The notes beneath the pieces were generated by a model. That model saw only the letters and a program-made list of their open reading frames with translations. It was not told where the DNA came from and searched no databases. 64,000 nucleotides of DNA, taken from the NCBI GenBank assembly GCA_026184775.1, contig JANCYW010000016.1, positions 242,986 through 306,985 on the forward strand, in the 5' to 3' direction. Made by a program: the position numbers and the translations under genes. Source of the DNA: Cyanidium caldarium (Eukaryota > Rhodophyta > Bangiophyceae > Cyanidiales > Cyanidiaceae). Below are positions 18,119-27,939 of the stretch, in pieces (the first letter of the stretch is position 1; each line of letters opens with the position of its first letter).

Positions 18119-18361
18119 ATGGACCGAAAGGAAAGACCGCCGACCCTGAGAGTACCGTGGGAAGGGATGGAGCGGGGACGCAGTGGACGAGTGAGCGGCA
18201 GCGGGTCAGCGGAGGAGGAAGCGAGGGCTTGGGATGCGTTGCCGCCGCCATCGCCAGCGGACTCACCGTACGTGCGATTGCCGGCTGCCGATGAACTGCG
18301 TTGGTTGGAGCAGCACGCTGGCGATGTTGATGTGAGGGCGGTTGGGCAGACGGGTTCGTAA
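18119..18361 (+). CDS. Hypothetical 80-residue protein
   Basis: ORF from ATG at 18119, lodged between the Nudix start and the scramblase stop. It begins MDRKERPPTLRVPWEGM and has an acidic, proline-rich end (SPYVRLPAADELRWLEQHAGD). No family is recognised. Its position fits the alternating-strand layout, but high G+C makes chance ORFs of this size common. Confidence 0.3.
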   Translation: MDRKERPPTLRVPWEGMERGRSGRVSGSGSAEEEARAWDALPPPSPADSPYVRLPAADELRWLEQHAGDVDVRAVGQTGS

Positions 18362-18455
18362 ATTCCTTGGAGCGGCGAGTCATAACGGGCGATGCGAGGA
18401 TGGGCAGCTTTACGAGCCCGTGCTCGAGTGGGGCTGGCCAGGCGACCCATCTGTA

Positions 18456-19958
18456 TCAGTCGCTATCGTCGTCGTCGCCGGTGAACGCGCCCCAAAGCGA
18501 TCGAAAAAGACCACCGCCACTGTCCGCGTCATCTCCCGAGCCCCAGTCGCCCTCGCTGTACCCCATTCGATCCGCGTCCTCCGACGGTGAGTCAAACTCG
18601 TCCGGCGTGCCCGGCTCAAAAGTGGCCCACGGGTTCTCGTCGCCTTTGGGTGGCGCACTCGACTCGCCCGTGCCCTGTCGATCCGCACCGCCCATCCACG
18701 GTGGCACGTTTGAGCCGGTGCCTTCACCGACACTCGCTCCTTCGTTGGTTGGAGTGTTTTCACCGACACTCGCTCCCTCGTTACTGGGAGCGTCCTCGGC
18801 GCCGCTACGACCGCCGAAGCCGGGAATCGGAAAGATGAACGGCATGTGGAACAAGCCCGGCCCGCTGCTGTGCAATGAAAAGTAGTCGTAATCGATGCTG
18901 ATAGCCGTCGCCAACACCGTCGCCCGTTTGGCCAGATCCAGCGCGCCGCTCTGCAGTCGCACCTGCGCATCCGCATCGCTGGCCACGCGCTCCTGATACC
19001 ACTGCGCGGGCGTCTCCGATCGCTGCGCCACCTCGGCCGGCGTCTCCAGTTGCCTCTTACTGGCGTCGTCCCTGCTCGGCGCCTCCAACGCGCCCATCTT
19101 CTCCCGTGCCTCCTCCAGCACTGCCTCCGGCGTCGCGCTCGGATCGTACCGCACCACATACTGCCGCGCGTCGGTGAACAGCTCACGCCCCAGACCGGTC
19201 CAGTCCTTGTCCACCGACGCCACCACCGGCGGTGTCGCTTCGGTCGACGGGCTATCGCCGCGCACCGGGAAGGATACGGCCAGCAACGGCGCGTCGACCT
19301 CCCCAAACTGCCTGCCTTGCGCATCGAAAAGGTCGTACCGCCGACGCCACGGATGCCAGTTCATGTGCACCTCGCCCAGCTGGTCGCCCGGCTGGTCGCC
19401 CTCCATGGTGTGCACGTAGATGGAGGAGGAGAAAAGGTAGGCTGGGCGGCGCACCCGCAGCACCGGCGCGCCCGACGAGTCGAAGACGGTGGCGTGGAAG
19501 GCGCGGTGGGTGCGCAGCGCCTGTCGCAACAGCGCCCGCGCTAACGACGACTCCTCGGCGATGAAGCCGACGATACGGCCGTCGGCGAGCCTTATGGCGT
19601 ACTTGTTGGCCTGCTCGTACCCGAAAATCAGGTTGCCATACTCGATCTCGCGCGTCACCACCAGCACCGGATGGTCCAGCACCGACGCCAACGAGCCCAC
19701 CCGCACCACCTCCGAGGCGCTGTGCGACTGCGTCGGTGCGGTGGGAGACGAAGATGTTGGTGGTGATACGGCCGGCTGCGGCTCCGACGAGCTGGTGGAG
19801 AGGGCAGCCACCCCGAGCGGTCGCACACCGTCCACCAGGCGCAGAGAGGAGGTGCGGGCGTGTGTCGGCCATTTTGTGGGGATGGCGCCGGCGTGCCGTG
19901 CGCTCCACACTCGTAGCGCCAGGTGGCAGGTGCGCGGGAGGTGTCGCACGAGCGACAT
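18456..19958 (-). CDS. Phospholipid scramblase family protein (mitochondrial Aim25-like)
   Basis: 500 residues from the first ATG at 19958 (MSLVRHLPRTCHLALRVW); the upstream frame starts at TTG. The first 50 residues are basic and Ser-rich, a plausible mitochondrial presequence. The scramblase domain (about 90-380) shows LVVTREIEYGNLIFGYEQANKY, VGFIAEE, LRTHRAFHATVFDSSGAPVLRV and RRPAYLFSSSIYV, the family core. The C-terminal 120 residues are acidic, Pro/Gly-rich and contain two copies of a TNEGASVGE-type nonapeptide before SGGGLFRSLWGAF. Yeast Aim25 and fungal relatives are mitochondrial; no lipid-flipping activity is implied by sequence alone. Confidence 0.85.
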   Translation of the reverse strand: MSLVRHLPRTCHLALRVWSARHAGAIPTKWPTHARTSSLRLVDGVRPLGVAALSTSSSEPQPAVSPPTSSSPTAPTQSHSASEVVRVGSLASVLDHPVLVVTREIEYGNLIFGYEQANKYAIRLADGRIVGFIAEESSLARALLRQALRTHRAFHATVFDSSGAPVLRVRRPAYLFSSSIYVHTMEGDQPGDQLGEVHMNWHPWRRRYDLFDAQGRQFGEVDAPLLAVSFPVRGDSPSTEATPPVVASVDKDWTGLGRELFTDARQYVVRYDPSATPEAVLEEAREKMGALEAPSRDDASKRQLETPAEVAQRSETPAQWYQERVASDADAQVRLQSGALDLAKRATVLATAISIDYDYFSLHSSGPGLFHMPFIFPIPGFGGRSGAEDAPSNEGASVGENTPTNEGASVGEGTGSNVPPWMGGADRQGTGESSAPPKGDENPWATFEPGTPDEFDSPSEDADRMGYSEGDWGSGDDADSGGGLFRSLWGAFTGDDDDSD

Positions 19959-20254
19959 GGCCGTCCGAAAGGTACACCCGGACGGACAACTCTCAGATAG
20001 AGCACAGCGTTGCTCCCACACCACCTCTCTCCGCTGCAACGATGCAGTTTTTAGCGCTCAACCGTGCACCTCTGCCGACGGTCAACGACCCAACGTGCTC
20101 AACTGGGACGCTGTGGCGGTCGAGCGGAATCCTCTCCCAGGGAATCGAGGGGAACAACCTGGCATCCCTCAGGGCGGCCACGGAGATGACGCGAGCAAAG
20201 TCACAAGCTCACCCTCCCTCTGCCACCCTTTACTCGCTTTCCACTTCCCTCTCC

Positions 20255-21097
20255 TCATTTCATGCCGTCCCCCGCTTGCAGCAGTCCGTCGACGCGCTCG
20301 ATCCACTGCTCACCCGTCCAGGAACTGCTGGCAGCCGCGTCCACAATACCGTTGATCACCACCGTGGGCGTGACGTGCACGCCGCGCATGCGGTGATACC
20401 GACAGGAGAACTTGAGGTCCTGGCCGATGCGGTTGCCGTCGTTGCCGCTGCCGGTCTGCAGCCACTCCATCAACTGTCTCGCGTCTTTCACCACCCCCGC
20501 CGACTGCAGCATCTCCGCCAGCTTCTCGTATACCGCACGCCGCGACAGCTCGTACACTCGTTCGTCCACCAGATCGTCCTGGCGATCGAACAACACCTGG
20601 CTGGCGCGCCAGAACGCCTCATCGCCCCCGATCCGCCGCGCCGCCAGCGCCGCCTCGTGCATATAGCAGCTCTGCGCGTGCCACGGCTGCGGCACGTTGC
20701 AAAACGCAAACTGCACCCGCCCGTCGTCGGCGTACCGTGGTATCACCGATTTGGTCCACACGTCGAACATCCGCTTGCTGTACGGACAGTTGTAGTCTAG
20801 AAACGCCTCCACCAATACTTGCTCCTTCTGAGAGGCGTTGTCAGCATGGTGCGGGCGCGGCACCGCCACCGACCGCCACGGTAGCGGCGGCAACGCGCTC
20901 ATGGTGGTGAACGCCCTGGCGATGCGCGATCCGACGCGGCGACCGCTACTGCCGACCCCTCTGTGGAACACTCCAATAGAACGGGTTCTCCGTGCTGTAG
21001 ACGCAGAGACACTCCTCTCCGAGCAGTACCTCGATGTCCAGGATGGAGCCAGCGTCGCCACAAAACTGCTCACCGCGCGACGACGCACCGAGTACAT
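20255..21097 (-). CDS. DsbA/thioredoxin-fold protein with CPYS motif
   Basis: 280 residues from ATG at 21097 (MYSVRRRAVSS); ATG at 20902 (MSALPPLPW) gives a 215-residue form lacking the Ser/Arg-rich, presequence-like leader. The core has VEAFLDYNCPYSKRMFDVW, a CPxS active site with only one cysteine, then a helical insert and VTPTVVINGIVD, the cis-Pro loop of thioredoxin folds. The architecture is DsbA/2-hydroxychromene isomerase-like. With Ser in place of the second Cys, a monothiol or glutathione-dependent activity is more likely than disulfide exchange. A TATA-like element lies about 130 bp upstream. Confidence 0.75.
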   Translation of the reverse strand: MYSVRRRAVSSFVATLAPSWTSRYCSERSVSASTARRTRSIGVFHRGVGSSGRRVGSRIARAFTTMSALPPLPWRSVAVPRPHHADNASQKEQVLVEAFLDYNCPYSKRMFDVWTKSVIPRYADDGRVQFAFCNVPQPWHAQSCYMHEAALAARRIGGDEAFWRASQVLFDRQDDLVDERVYELSRRAVYEKLAEMLQSAGVVKDARQLMEWLQTGSGNDGNRIGQDLKFSCRYHRMRGVHVTPTVVINGIVDAAASSSWTGEQWIERVDGLLQAGDGMK

Positions 21098-21225
21098 ACT
21101 CCAGATGCCACAACGTGCGCTCCACAGGCCGCGACATCGCGTCCGCGCACAGAGGAGTGCGCGATGCGGCCGCAGCGAACGGCGGGGACACTCTCCCGTG
21201 CAACTCGACGACGCGCGGCGCAACC

Positions 21226-21236
21226 TATATATATAA
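21226..21236 (-). promoter_or_regulatory. TATA-like element
   Basis: TATATATATAA on the plus strand, TTATATATATA on the coding strand of the DsbA-like gene, 129 bp before its ATG (21097). It stands out in a GC-rich setting and lies just past the 3' end of the DRP5B gene. Confidence 0.45.
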
Positions 21237-21319
21237 GAGAGAGTCGATATCCATGCTCCCAGAGAGCGACTGGTTTAGTGCGTTGGTGACCCCCTTCTTT
21301 TTATCGGCAACTCCTCCTC

Positions 21320-24139
21320 TCAATCCCATCCCCCTCTGGCAACGTACATCTCGCCTCGAGGCGGTTCGGGCACGGGCAGGTGCGCCGCGGGCTCCTTGCC
21401 GATGAGCGGGGCGGCGCCCACCGGGAAGCCGGCCAGCTGGGCGTTGATGGCGTGGAATTTGGCCTGCAGTTTCTCGACGCGCTTGCGCTCGCGCATAAGG
21501 TCTTCGCGTTGGCGCTCGAGGGCGGCGCGCGCCTCGGCCACGTCGAACACGTCGTTCAGGTCGCCGGCGTAGAGGCGCTCCAGCTTGTCGCGGCAGTATC
21601 GAGGAAACTCCTCCGCCACCGGCATGAGGAAGAAGCAGTTGAACTTGAGCTCGACCACTTTGGCGAAGTGCATGCGCCACGCGTCGAGGATGTGGTCCAC
21701 CAGCGAGCTGACGATGGCCATGCTGGAGGGCGTCACGACGCGGTTCATCAGCAGGTCCTCCATGAACTGCAGCAGCACCTCTTGCGCGGCCATGCGGCTG
21801 GGCACGATCACCTTGCCCTCCTTGGTGCGCTCGATTTTGCGGCTGGGCGCCTTGGATGCGGGCGCGGCGCCAATCGCGCCACTGCCGCCATGGCTGGGGC
21901 GCTGGCCGGCGCCGGCCTGGCCGTAATAGAAGTCGTCCACGGCCTCCGAGGCGGCCTGCTCCGGACTGACCGGCGAGCCGTAAAGACTCTCCTGAATGGC
22001 CGCCGGGGAGCCCAGCTCCTCCGCCACCGGCTGCAGGAAGCGCCGCAACGCCGCCTTGCTCGGCTGATTCAGGTTCCAGGTGACGAAGCGTGTCATGCTC
22101 TCCAGGTCATCGTGGCAGAGCCGCTGCACGCGCGCCACCACCGTCTCCAGATACTCGCAGTAGATCTGCTCCATGATCATGCGGAACGGCTTGTCGGCCA
22201 CCTCGTCCAGCGACACGTTGTCTTTGCGCAGGATGAACTCCACGATCGGGTACATGCGCCGGAAGATGTGCAGGCAGCGGATGGCCAGACGATCCAAGAG
22301 CGGGTCGAACGCGTCCTTGGCCTTTTCCACGGCGATGACGCAGGCGGCGCGCATGTAATTCACCCCGTCGTGCGCGTCGTCGATGCCGGCGGCGTTGGCG
22401 ATCTCCTCGTGGCTGACCGGAGGCCGCTCCATCTCGGCCACGATCGCTTTGAATTCGCGCAGCGCGCGGTAATACTGCGCACCGCCAAAGAGGCGCGCAT
22501 CCTGATTGTCCACGTGCGGCTCGCCATGCGACGAGATCATCAGCTTGGGGATGCCGCCCACCTGGGCGCTCTTCACGTTGGTGCCCGACGAGCCGAGGTC
22601 GTGATACGAGCCGCCGCGCAGCCGCTCATCGCTGAGCGACTCGCCCCACAGGGCGGGCGGCGCGCGGATGGTGCCCTTGATGACCGCGGCGAGCTTGCGC
22701 AGGAACTCCTCGGCGTAGACGCGCCCCTTGTCTTTCAGGTGGCTCAGGCTGAGGCTGTCGAGCTCGCTCACGGTGCGCCGCAGCGCCTGGTCCACGTTGC
22801 GAAATTCGCTCTGCAGTAGCGGCACGATGGCCGGCACGCTCTGCATGTAGCGCGTCTGTAGTAGATCTTCCAGAAAGCCGCGCAGCTTGCTGACGCCGAT
22901 GCGGTCGCGTAGCGCCCGCGGCAGCGGTTTGCCGATCTTGCGCTCGATGTAGGCGCGGTCTTCGGCCTCGCGGCGGGCGATCGCCTGTCGGAAGCGCTCG
23001 TTGCTCTCGTAGAGGTGCTCGCGGGTGTTGCCGACGCGACCGGCCGGCACCGCCGTGTAGAACGGACCGCCGAGCAGTTCAGGATGCGCGTTCAGCACCG
23101 GCCGCGCCATCAGGTACTGCTCCAGATCGCCGCCAAGGGCGAACTGCGGCAGCTTGGCGTCCAGCTTGGTGCTGACTAGCACGGTGCGCGCCAGCTCCGG
23201 ATCCACTTGCATCACCAGGCGCCGCGAGGTGGCCGAGTGCCAGTCGACGGTGTCTTCGATGCACAGGATGATGTATTCGGGGCGCGAGATCTTGGCCAAC
23301 ACCAGGTCCTCCACCTCGCGGCTGGCTCGCAGCGCCTGCTGCTGCTGCGGATTGGTGCGGCGCCCGGGCGGCGGCGGTGAGATGAGTCCGGGCGTGTCGA
23401 TCAGCGTCAGGTTGGGGCAGTACTTGTACTCGATGCGCAACACGACCTCCTCGGGGTCGAACGAGCGGAACGGGTCGGCCTCGAGTTTGGCGTTCTCCGC
23501 CTCGATGTACATCTGGATCTCGGTGAGGGTGCGGTGCTCTTCGCCCTGGTCGGTCTTGAGGAAGCACACTGGCTGCAAGCAGCGCGGATTGTACTGCATG
23601 TGCAGCGTCACCGGGCGGCGCGTCTTGGTGCCGCCGCCGACGTGCGAGAACTGGAAACCGACCAGCGCCTCGATCAGAGCCGACTTGCCGTCGGTCTGGT
23701 GGCCGACGATCACGATGGCTGGCGCATCGAACGGCTTACTGAAATCTTGCGCCAGCGCGTGCAGCATATTGTAAGCCGAGTACAACTCTTCGTGCGATGA
23801 CGCGGTCAAGAGGGTGGGATCGGAGGCATCGGCCGCCGCCGACGAAGACGTCGCGGCAGTGCGGTGTAGCGGCACCGTCGCGCCGTTTTCCTCCGCGAGT
23901 GGCGTGCGCGAGCCGTAGCCCGCCCAGCTCGCTCCCGATCCGGAGACGGCGCGCCGTCCCGCGCCCATGGCACCACCACCACCACCACCACCACCACCAC
24001 CGTATAGAGGCATTTCGGCGGGCATGGCGCCGGCAGCGCTGGCGTTGGTTGCGTGCGCTGCCGAGGAGGCCAACGACGCGTCCCACAGCGGATCGCCGTT
24101 CTCGTCGGAACCGGTGAGATTCAGACGCCTCGCAGTCAT
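21320..24139 (-). CDS. DRP5B: Dynamin-related protein DRP5B (chloroplast division; CmDnm2/ARC5 type)
   Basis: 939 residues from ATG at 24139; the codon before is GTG. After a low-complexity N-terminus with a run of ten Gly (24-ish GGT codons at about 23965-24000) comes the GTPase domain. Motifs are GHQTDGKSALIEALVGFQF (G1), KTRRPVT (G2), LIDTPGL (G3) and STKLDAK (G4). It continues in close step with plant DRP5B through the stalk (ELLGGPFYTAVPAGRVGN; GISKLRGFLEDLL; LYGGAQYHR-like LFGGAQYYRALREF; ACVIAVEKAKDAF; CRHDLES..TRFVTWNL; KFNCFFLMP). It forms the cytosolic constricting ring at the plastid division site. It is divergent from beta-tubulin; in C. merolae these two genes are, to my memory, also neighbours (CMN262C/CMN263C). 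Confidence 0.95.
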   Translation of the reverse strand: MTARRLNLTGSDENGDPLWDASLASSAAHATNASAAGAMPAEMPLYGGGGGGGGGGAMGAGRRAVSGSGASWAGYGSRTPLAEENGATVPLHRTAATSSSAAADASDPTLLTASSHEELYSAYNMLHALAQDFSKPFDAPAIVIVGHQTDGKSALIEALVGFQFSHVGGGTKTRRPVTLHMQYNPRCLQPVCFLKTDQGEEHRTLTEIQMYIEAENAKLEADPFRSFDPEEVVLRIEYKYCPNLTLIDTPGLISPPPPGRRTNPQQQQALRASREVEDLVLAKISRPEYIILCIEDTVDWHSATSRRLVMQVDPELARTVLVSTKLDAKLPQFALGGDLEQYLMARPVLNAHPELLGGPFYTAVPAGRVGNTREHLYESNERFRQAIARREAEDRAYIERKIGKPLPRALRDRIGVSKLRGFLEDLLQTRYMQSVPAIVPLLQSEFRNVDQALRRTVSELDSLSLSHLKDKGRVYAEEFLRKLAAVIKGTIRAPPALWGESLSDERLRGGSYHDLGSSGTNVKSAQVGGIPKLMISSHGEPHVDNQDARLFGGAQYYRALREFKAIVAEMERPPVSHEEIANAAGIDDAHDGVNYMRAACVIAVEKAKDAFDPLLDRLAIRCLHIFRRMYPIVEFILRKDNVSLDEVADKPFRMIMEQIYCEYLETVVARVQRLCHDDLESMTRFVTWNLNQPSKAALRRFLQPVAEELGSPAAIQESLYGSPVSPEQAASEAVDDFYYGQAGAGQRPSHGGSGAIGAAPASKAPSRKIERTKEGKVIVPSRMAAQEVLLQFMEDLLMNRVVTPSSMAIVSSLVDHILDAWRMHFAKVVELKFNCFFLMPVAEEFPRYCRDKLERLYAGDLNDVFDVAEARAALERQREDLMRERKRVEKLQAKFHAINAQLAGFPVGAAPLIGKEPAAHLPVPEPPRGEMYVARGGWD

Positions 24140-24804
24140 CACCCAAGCGCCTCACTATGTGTGTTGCGTATCACGAACGGGACAACGAAGGCGTTTCCGT
24201 TAAATGGTGGTGGCGACGGGAATTGCCAGCGTGGCCGCGCAGCGCAAGCCCAACCGGCAGCCGCGGGGGACGCCAGCGCGCGCCATTGCGGAGGTGCGCG
24301 CCGCTGCGGTTTGAAATTTCGAAAACGCGCGCGAAATCCCTCCGCGGACCCCGCTTCGTTAAGGGAATCGGCGAAAACGGGCCTGCTGGCGCTAACACCC
24401 AGATGAGGGACGCGCGCGTCCCGATCGCGCTGCCCGGATCCCACGGAGTGGAATGCGCGAAATCGGGCCCTGCTGCCCCAGCCGCGGGGATCGGACGTAA
24501 GGGATTCGCAAGTGACGCGGCCACGCACGGCCTTCGGTGCGGATGGCGGGAAAGGCCGTCGCGGCACCCGCCGACCGTTACGCGATTCCGGCATCATCGC
24601 GCGCCGCCCCCGCGCGGGAGTGCGCCCTTGCACGGAAGCGTCGTGTCCGCGGTGCAGCGCAGGGCGGGATTTTCAAACCGCGCCCGGGCGCCTACGAAGC
24701 GGTCGTTGCCGCTGCCAAAGCCGCCGCTGTGGGGTGTGCGCACTGACGCGGTGCCGAGCGAGTGACCAAGAGGGCCGGTGCGTCTCCACGACATCGACAG
24801 CAAG
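24140..24804. promoter_or_regulatory. Divergent cell-division promoter (DRP5B / beta-tubulin) with three E2F-type sites
   Basis: 665 bp between the two ATGs. Exact matches to GCGSSAAA, the reverse form of the E2F consensus TTTSSCGC, lie at 24329-24336 (GCGCGAAA), 24455-24462 (GCGCGAAA) and 24546-24553 (GCGGGAAA), all in the same orientation. Short ORFs across this region carry no recognisable domain. Both flanking genes act at S/M phase, so common E2F/DP control is a natural inference. Confidence 0.6.
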
Positions 24805-26193
24805 ATGCGCGAGATTCTCCACATCCAGGCGGGCCAGTGCGGCAACCAGATCGGTAGCAAGTTTTGGCAGGTGATTTCCGAGGAGCACGGCGTGGACGCA
24901 CAGGGCTACTACCGCGGCGACGATGAGCAGCAGCTGGAGCGCATCAACGTCTACTACAACGAGGCGAGCAACGGGCGGTACGTGCCTCGGGCGGTGTTGG
25001 TGGACTTGGAGCCGGGCACGATGGATGCGGTGCGCGCGTCGACGTACGGGGCGCTGTTCCGCCCGGACAACTTTGTGTACGGGCAGTCGGGCGCGGGCAA
25101 CAACTGGGCCAAGGGGCACTACACGGAGGGTGCCGAGCTGGTGGATCAGGTGATGGACGTGGTGCGCAAGGAGTGTGAGGGCTGCGATTGTCTGCAGGGC
25201 TTCCAGGTGTCGCACTCGCTGGGCGGCGGCACCGGCTCGGGCATGGGCACGCTGCTGATCAGCAAGATCCGCGAAGAGTACCCGGACCGCATGATGTGTA
25301 CCTACTCGGTGATGCCGTCGCCCAAGGTGAGCGACACGGTGGTGGAGCCGTACAACGCCACGCTGTCGATCCACCAGCTGGTGGAGAACGCCGACGAGGT
25401 GTTCTGCATCGACAACGAGGCGCTATACGACATCTGTGTGCGCACTTTGAAGCTGAGCAACCCGTCCTACGCCGACCTGAACAAGCTGGTGTCCGGGGTG
25501 ATGAGCGGCATCACCTGCTCGCTGCGCTTCCCAGGTCAGCTGAACTCGGACTTACGCAAGCTGGCGGTGAATCTGATCCCGTTCCCGCGGCTGCACTTTT
25601 TCTCGGTGTCGCTGGCGCCGCTCACCGCCACGGCGAGCACCGCGTATCGGCACGTATCCATTGCCGACCTGACGCAGCAGATGTTCGACGCCAAGAATCA
25701 GTTTGCGGCGTGCGACCCGCGGCAAGGACGCTACCTGACCGCGGCGGCCTACTTCCGCGGCGCCACCATCTCCACCAAGGATGTCGACGAGCAGATGAGC
25801 CAGGTGCAAAGCAAGAACTCGGCGTATTTTGTCGAGTGGATCCCGCACAATATCAAGAGCTCCGTGTGCGGTGTGCCGCCCAAGGGCCAGCAGCTGTCGT
25901 GCGCCTTTGTGGGCAACACCACGGCGGTGCAGGAGATCTTCAAGCGCGTCGGCGAGCAGTTCTCCGCCATGTTCCGCCGCAAAGCATTCCTGCACTGGTA
26001 CACTGGCGAGGGCATGGATCCGATGGAGTTCACCGAGGCCGAGAGCAACATGAACGACCTGGTCAGCGAATATCAACAGTACGAACAGGCAGTGGCCGAG
26101 GAAGAGGACGACGACGCCGAGATGGATGGGGTGTACGCGGGGGCGGCCGGCGGCGGCTATGCAGCTACCGAACCCGACGCCGCCTACGCGTAG
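24805..26193 (+). CDS. TUBB: Beta-tubulin
   Basis: 462 residues from ATG at 24805, giving the canonical [17 protein letters not shown] start; the frame opens 27 bp upstream only with GTG. The GTP loop [10 protein letters not shown] and the rest of the body are clear beta-tubulin. Divergence is concentrated in the M-loop/taxane-site region (residues about 260-300: [21 protein letters not shown]) and the 300-370 segment. The C-terminal tail is atypical: after [12 protein letters not shown] it continues with Gly/Ala/Tyr ([12 protein letters not shown]) and ends AAYA instead of a purely acidic tail. It is convergent with PurM (110 bp). Confidence 0.98.
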   Translation: MREILHIQAGQCGNQIGSKFWQVISEEHGVDAQGYYRGDDEQQLERINVYYNEASNGRYVPRAVLVDLEPGTMDAVRASTYGALFRPDNFVYGQSGAGNNWAKGHYTEGAELVDQVMDVVRKECEGCDCLQGFQVSHSLGGGTGSGMGTLLISKIREEYPDRMMCTYSVMPSPKVSDTVVEPYNATLSIHQLVENADEVFCIDNEALYDICVRTLKLSNPSYADLNKLVSGVMSGITCSLRFPGQLNSDLRKLAVNLIPFPRLHFFSVSLAPLTATASTAYRHVSIADLTQQMFDAKNQFAACDPRQGRYLTAAAYFRGATISTKDVDEQMSQVQSKNSAYFVEWIPHNIKSSVCGVPPKGQQLSCAFVGNTTAVQEIFKRVGEQFSAMFRRKAFLHWYTGEGMDPMEFTEAESNMNDLVSEYQQYEQAVAEEEDDDAEMDGVYAGAAGGGYAATEPDAAYA

Positions 26194-26303
26194 AAGTGGT
26201 GACGGTGACGTTGACGGTGGTAGTGGCGGCGGCAGACCGGCGGGTCGCCCTGAGAAAAAAAGTCGACGGAACATAAATGGATCAGCGATATCTGCTTGAT
26301 GAA

Positions 26304-27470
26304 TTAAGCGTAGCGGTCGTATTGCACGCCGGCGGGCAAGTGGCGCACCACTCCACTGTCGGTGACGCGCCCGACGATTTGGACGCCCGGCAGGCGCGCC
26401 CGCAGCCACGCACATATCGCCGCCGCCGCCGCCGCCTCCACTACCAACACCATACCCATGCCCATATTGAACACTCGGTACATCTCGTGCTGGGGGATGG
26501 GACCGGCGGCCTGCTGCAGCCAGGCGAATTCCGGCAGCACCGGCAGCGGCTCCTCGATGTCGTAGCCGCGGCCGGGCGCCAGCCGCAACAAATTGCTCAG
26601 ACCGCCGCCCGTGATATGCGCGATGCCGTGGATGGCGTGCGCGTCACCGGGCGCATCCGGCGCACCCGAACGACACGCCAACACGCAGTCCACCACCGGA
26701 TCCACATAGATATAGGTCGGGTACAGCAGCACGTCTGCCAGGCTGTGTAACAGCAGGGCGTCGTCCGGCCATCCGTCGGGTCGGAGGCGCGCCCGCGTGG
26801 GCACAGCGTCGAGAGCGAACGGCGCCGGCGCCGTCAGCGCCTCCATCGCGCCGCTCCGCTGCAGCACCCGCCGCACCAGCGAATAGCCATTGCTGTGAAT
26901 ACCGGACGACGGCAGGCCGATCAGCACATCGCCCGGTAGCACGCGCGTGCCATCCAGTTGCGCGCCGCGCGGCAGCCACCCTAGGGCGGTGCCGCTCATG
27001 TCCAATTCGCGCACCAGGTCGGGCAGCGAGGCGGTCTCGCCGCCGCTCAGGGTCACGCGCGCCATTCGGCACGCCGCCCCGAGGCCGCGTCCGAGCGCCG
27101 CCCAGGTGGGTGCATCCGGTCGCGGCGCCGCGATGTAGTCCACAAACGCCAGCGGCTCCGCACCCACACATATCAGGTCGTTCACGTTCATGGCCACACA
27201 GTCGAAGGGAACGGTGTGCACGCGCTGACACTGCGACGCCAGGGCGATCTTGGAGCCGACGCCGTCGGTGCACAACGCCAGCAGCACGGAGCCGAATTCG
27301 ATGAGCCCCGAAAAGCCGCCCGCGTGCTCCACCGCCGCGCCCCGAGTGCCCGGCGTGCGCGCCGCCGCACCCAAGTGCGCGATGAGCTGTTTCACCGCCG
27401 CTCCCTCGGTGTCGATATCGACACCCGAGGATGCGTAGGAGAGGTCCCGGGCGGAGGAGGAGGTGTGCAT
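26304..27470 (-). CDS. PURM: Phosphoribosylformylglycinamidine cyclo-ligase (AIR synthetase)
   Basis: 388 residues from ATG at 27470 (MHTSSSARDLSYASSGVD). Motifs: GVDIDTEG, CTDGVGSKIAL, FDCVAMNVNDLICVGAEPL, LSGGETASLPDLV, GLPSSGIHSNGYSLVRRV, HITGGGLSNLL and VFNMGMGMVLVV, all typical of AIR synthetase (step 5 of purine synthesis). An in-frame ATG at 27728 would add an 86-residue Arg-rich leader that could be a plastid presequence, as in plants. That leader would overlap the 5' region of the divergent hydrolase, so I prefer the short form but cannot exclude the long one. Confidence 0.92.
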   Translation of the reverse strand: MHTSSSARDLSYASSGVDIDTEGAAVKQLIAHLGAAARTPGTRGAAVEHAGGFSGLIEFGSVLLALCTDGVGSKIALASQCQRVHTVPFDCVAMNVNDLICVGAEPLAFVDYIAAPRPDAPTWAALGRGLGAACRMARVTLSGGETASLPDLVRELDMSGTALGWLPRGAQLDGTRVLPGDVLIGLPSSGIHSNGYSLVRRVLQRSGAMEALTAPAPFALDAVPTRARLRPDGWPDDALLLHSLADVLLYPTYIYVDPVVDCVLACRSGAPDAPGDAHAIHGIAHITGGGLSNLLRLAPGRGYDIEEPLPVLPEFAWLQQAAGPIPQHEMYRVFNMGMGMVLVVEAAAAAAICAWLRARLPGVQIVGRVTDSGVVRHLPAGVQYDRYA

Positions 27471-27939
27471 GGTCACAGCGTGGGAGGAGGGTGAGATCCA
27501 GCGACGACGACGACGACAACGAGGAGCAGGGACGAGGAATCGAGGTCGCGCGGTGAAACAGGTTGTCGTTGCGACGGCCTTTCCCGGTCGATGCGACGCG
27601 CAGCGTCGGGCGTGGCGGGTCGCGCGCGCCCCACCGGGCAGCTGCCACGCCAACAACGTCAAGCGCCTCCGAACGTGTGCGTCTCCTCCAGGAGCGAGAG
27701 ACACGCGGTGCCTACCCGCACTCGACATGATCCCCACTGTGCCTGCCCCGGGACTCCCGTTGTACTCTTCAAACACTCGATCCACACCGCACGGCACACC
27801 GACCGGGGGCGAGACCACGTGCTGCGCGACGGCCTGCCGCAGACGCGCCCGTCGCATCTCGACGAGCGTTCCGGGTGCGCGACGCTCGTCGAGCACCCCG
27901 GATTTCCTGTTCCCATCTCCAGTCTTCGTCGGTAGTTGC

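Noticed and set aside
24157-24765. Plus-strand ORF in the DRP5B/tubulin interval
   Set aside because: Arg/Pro-rich with no domain and no ATG-supported conservation; the interval reads better as a promoter with E2F-type sites.
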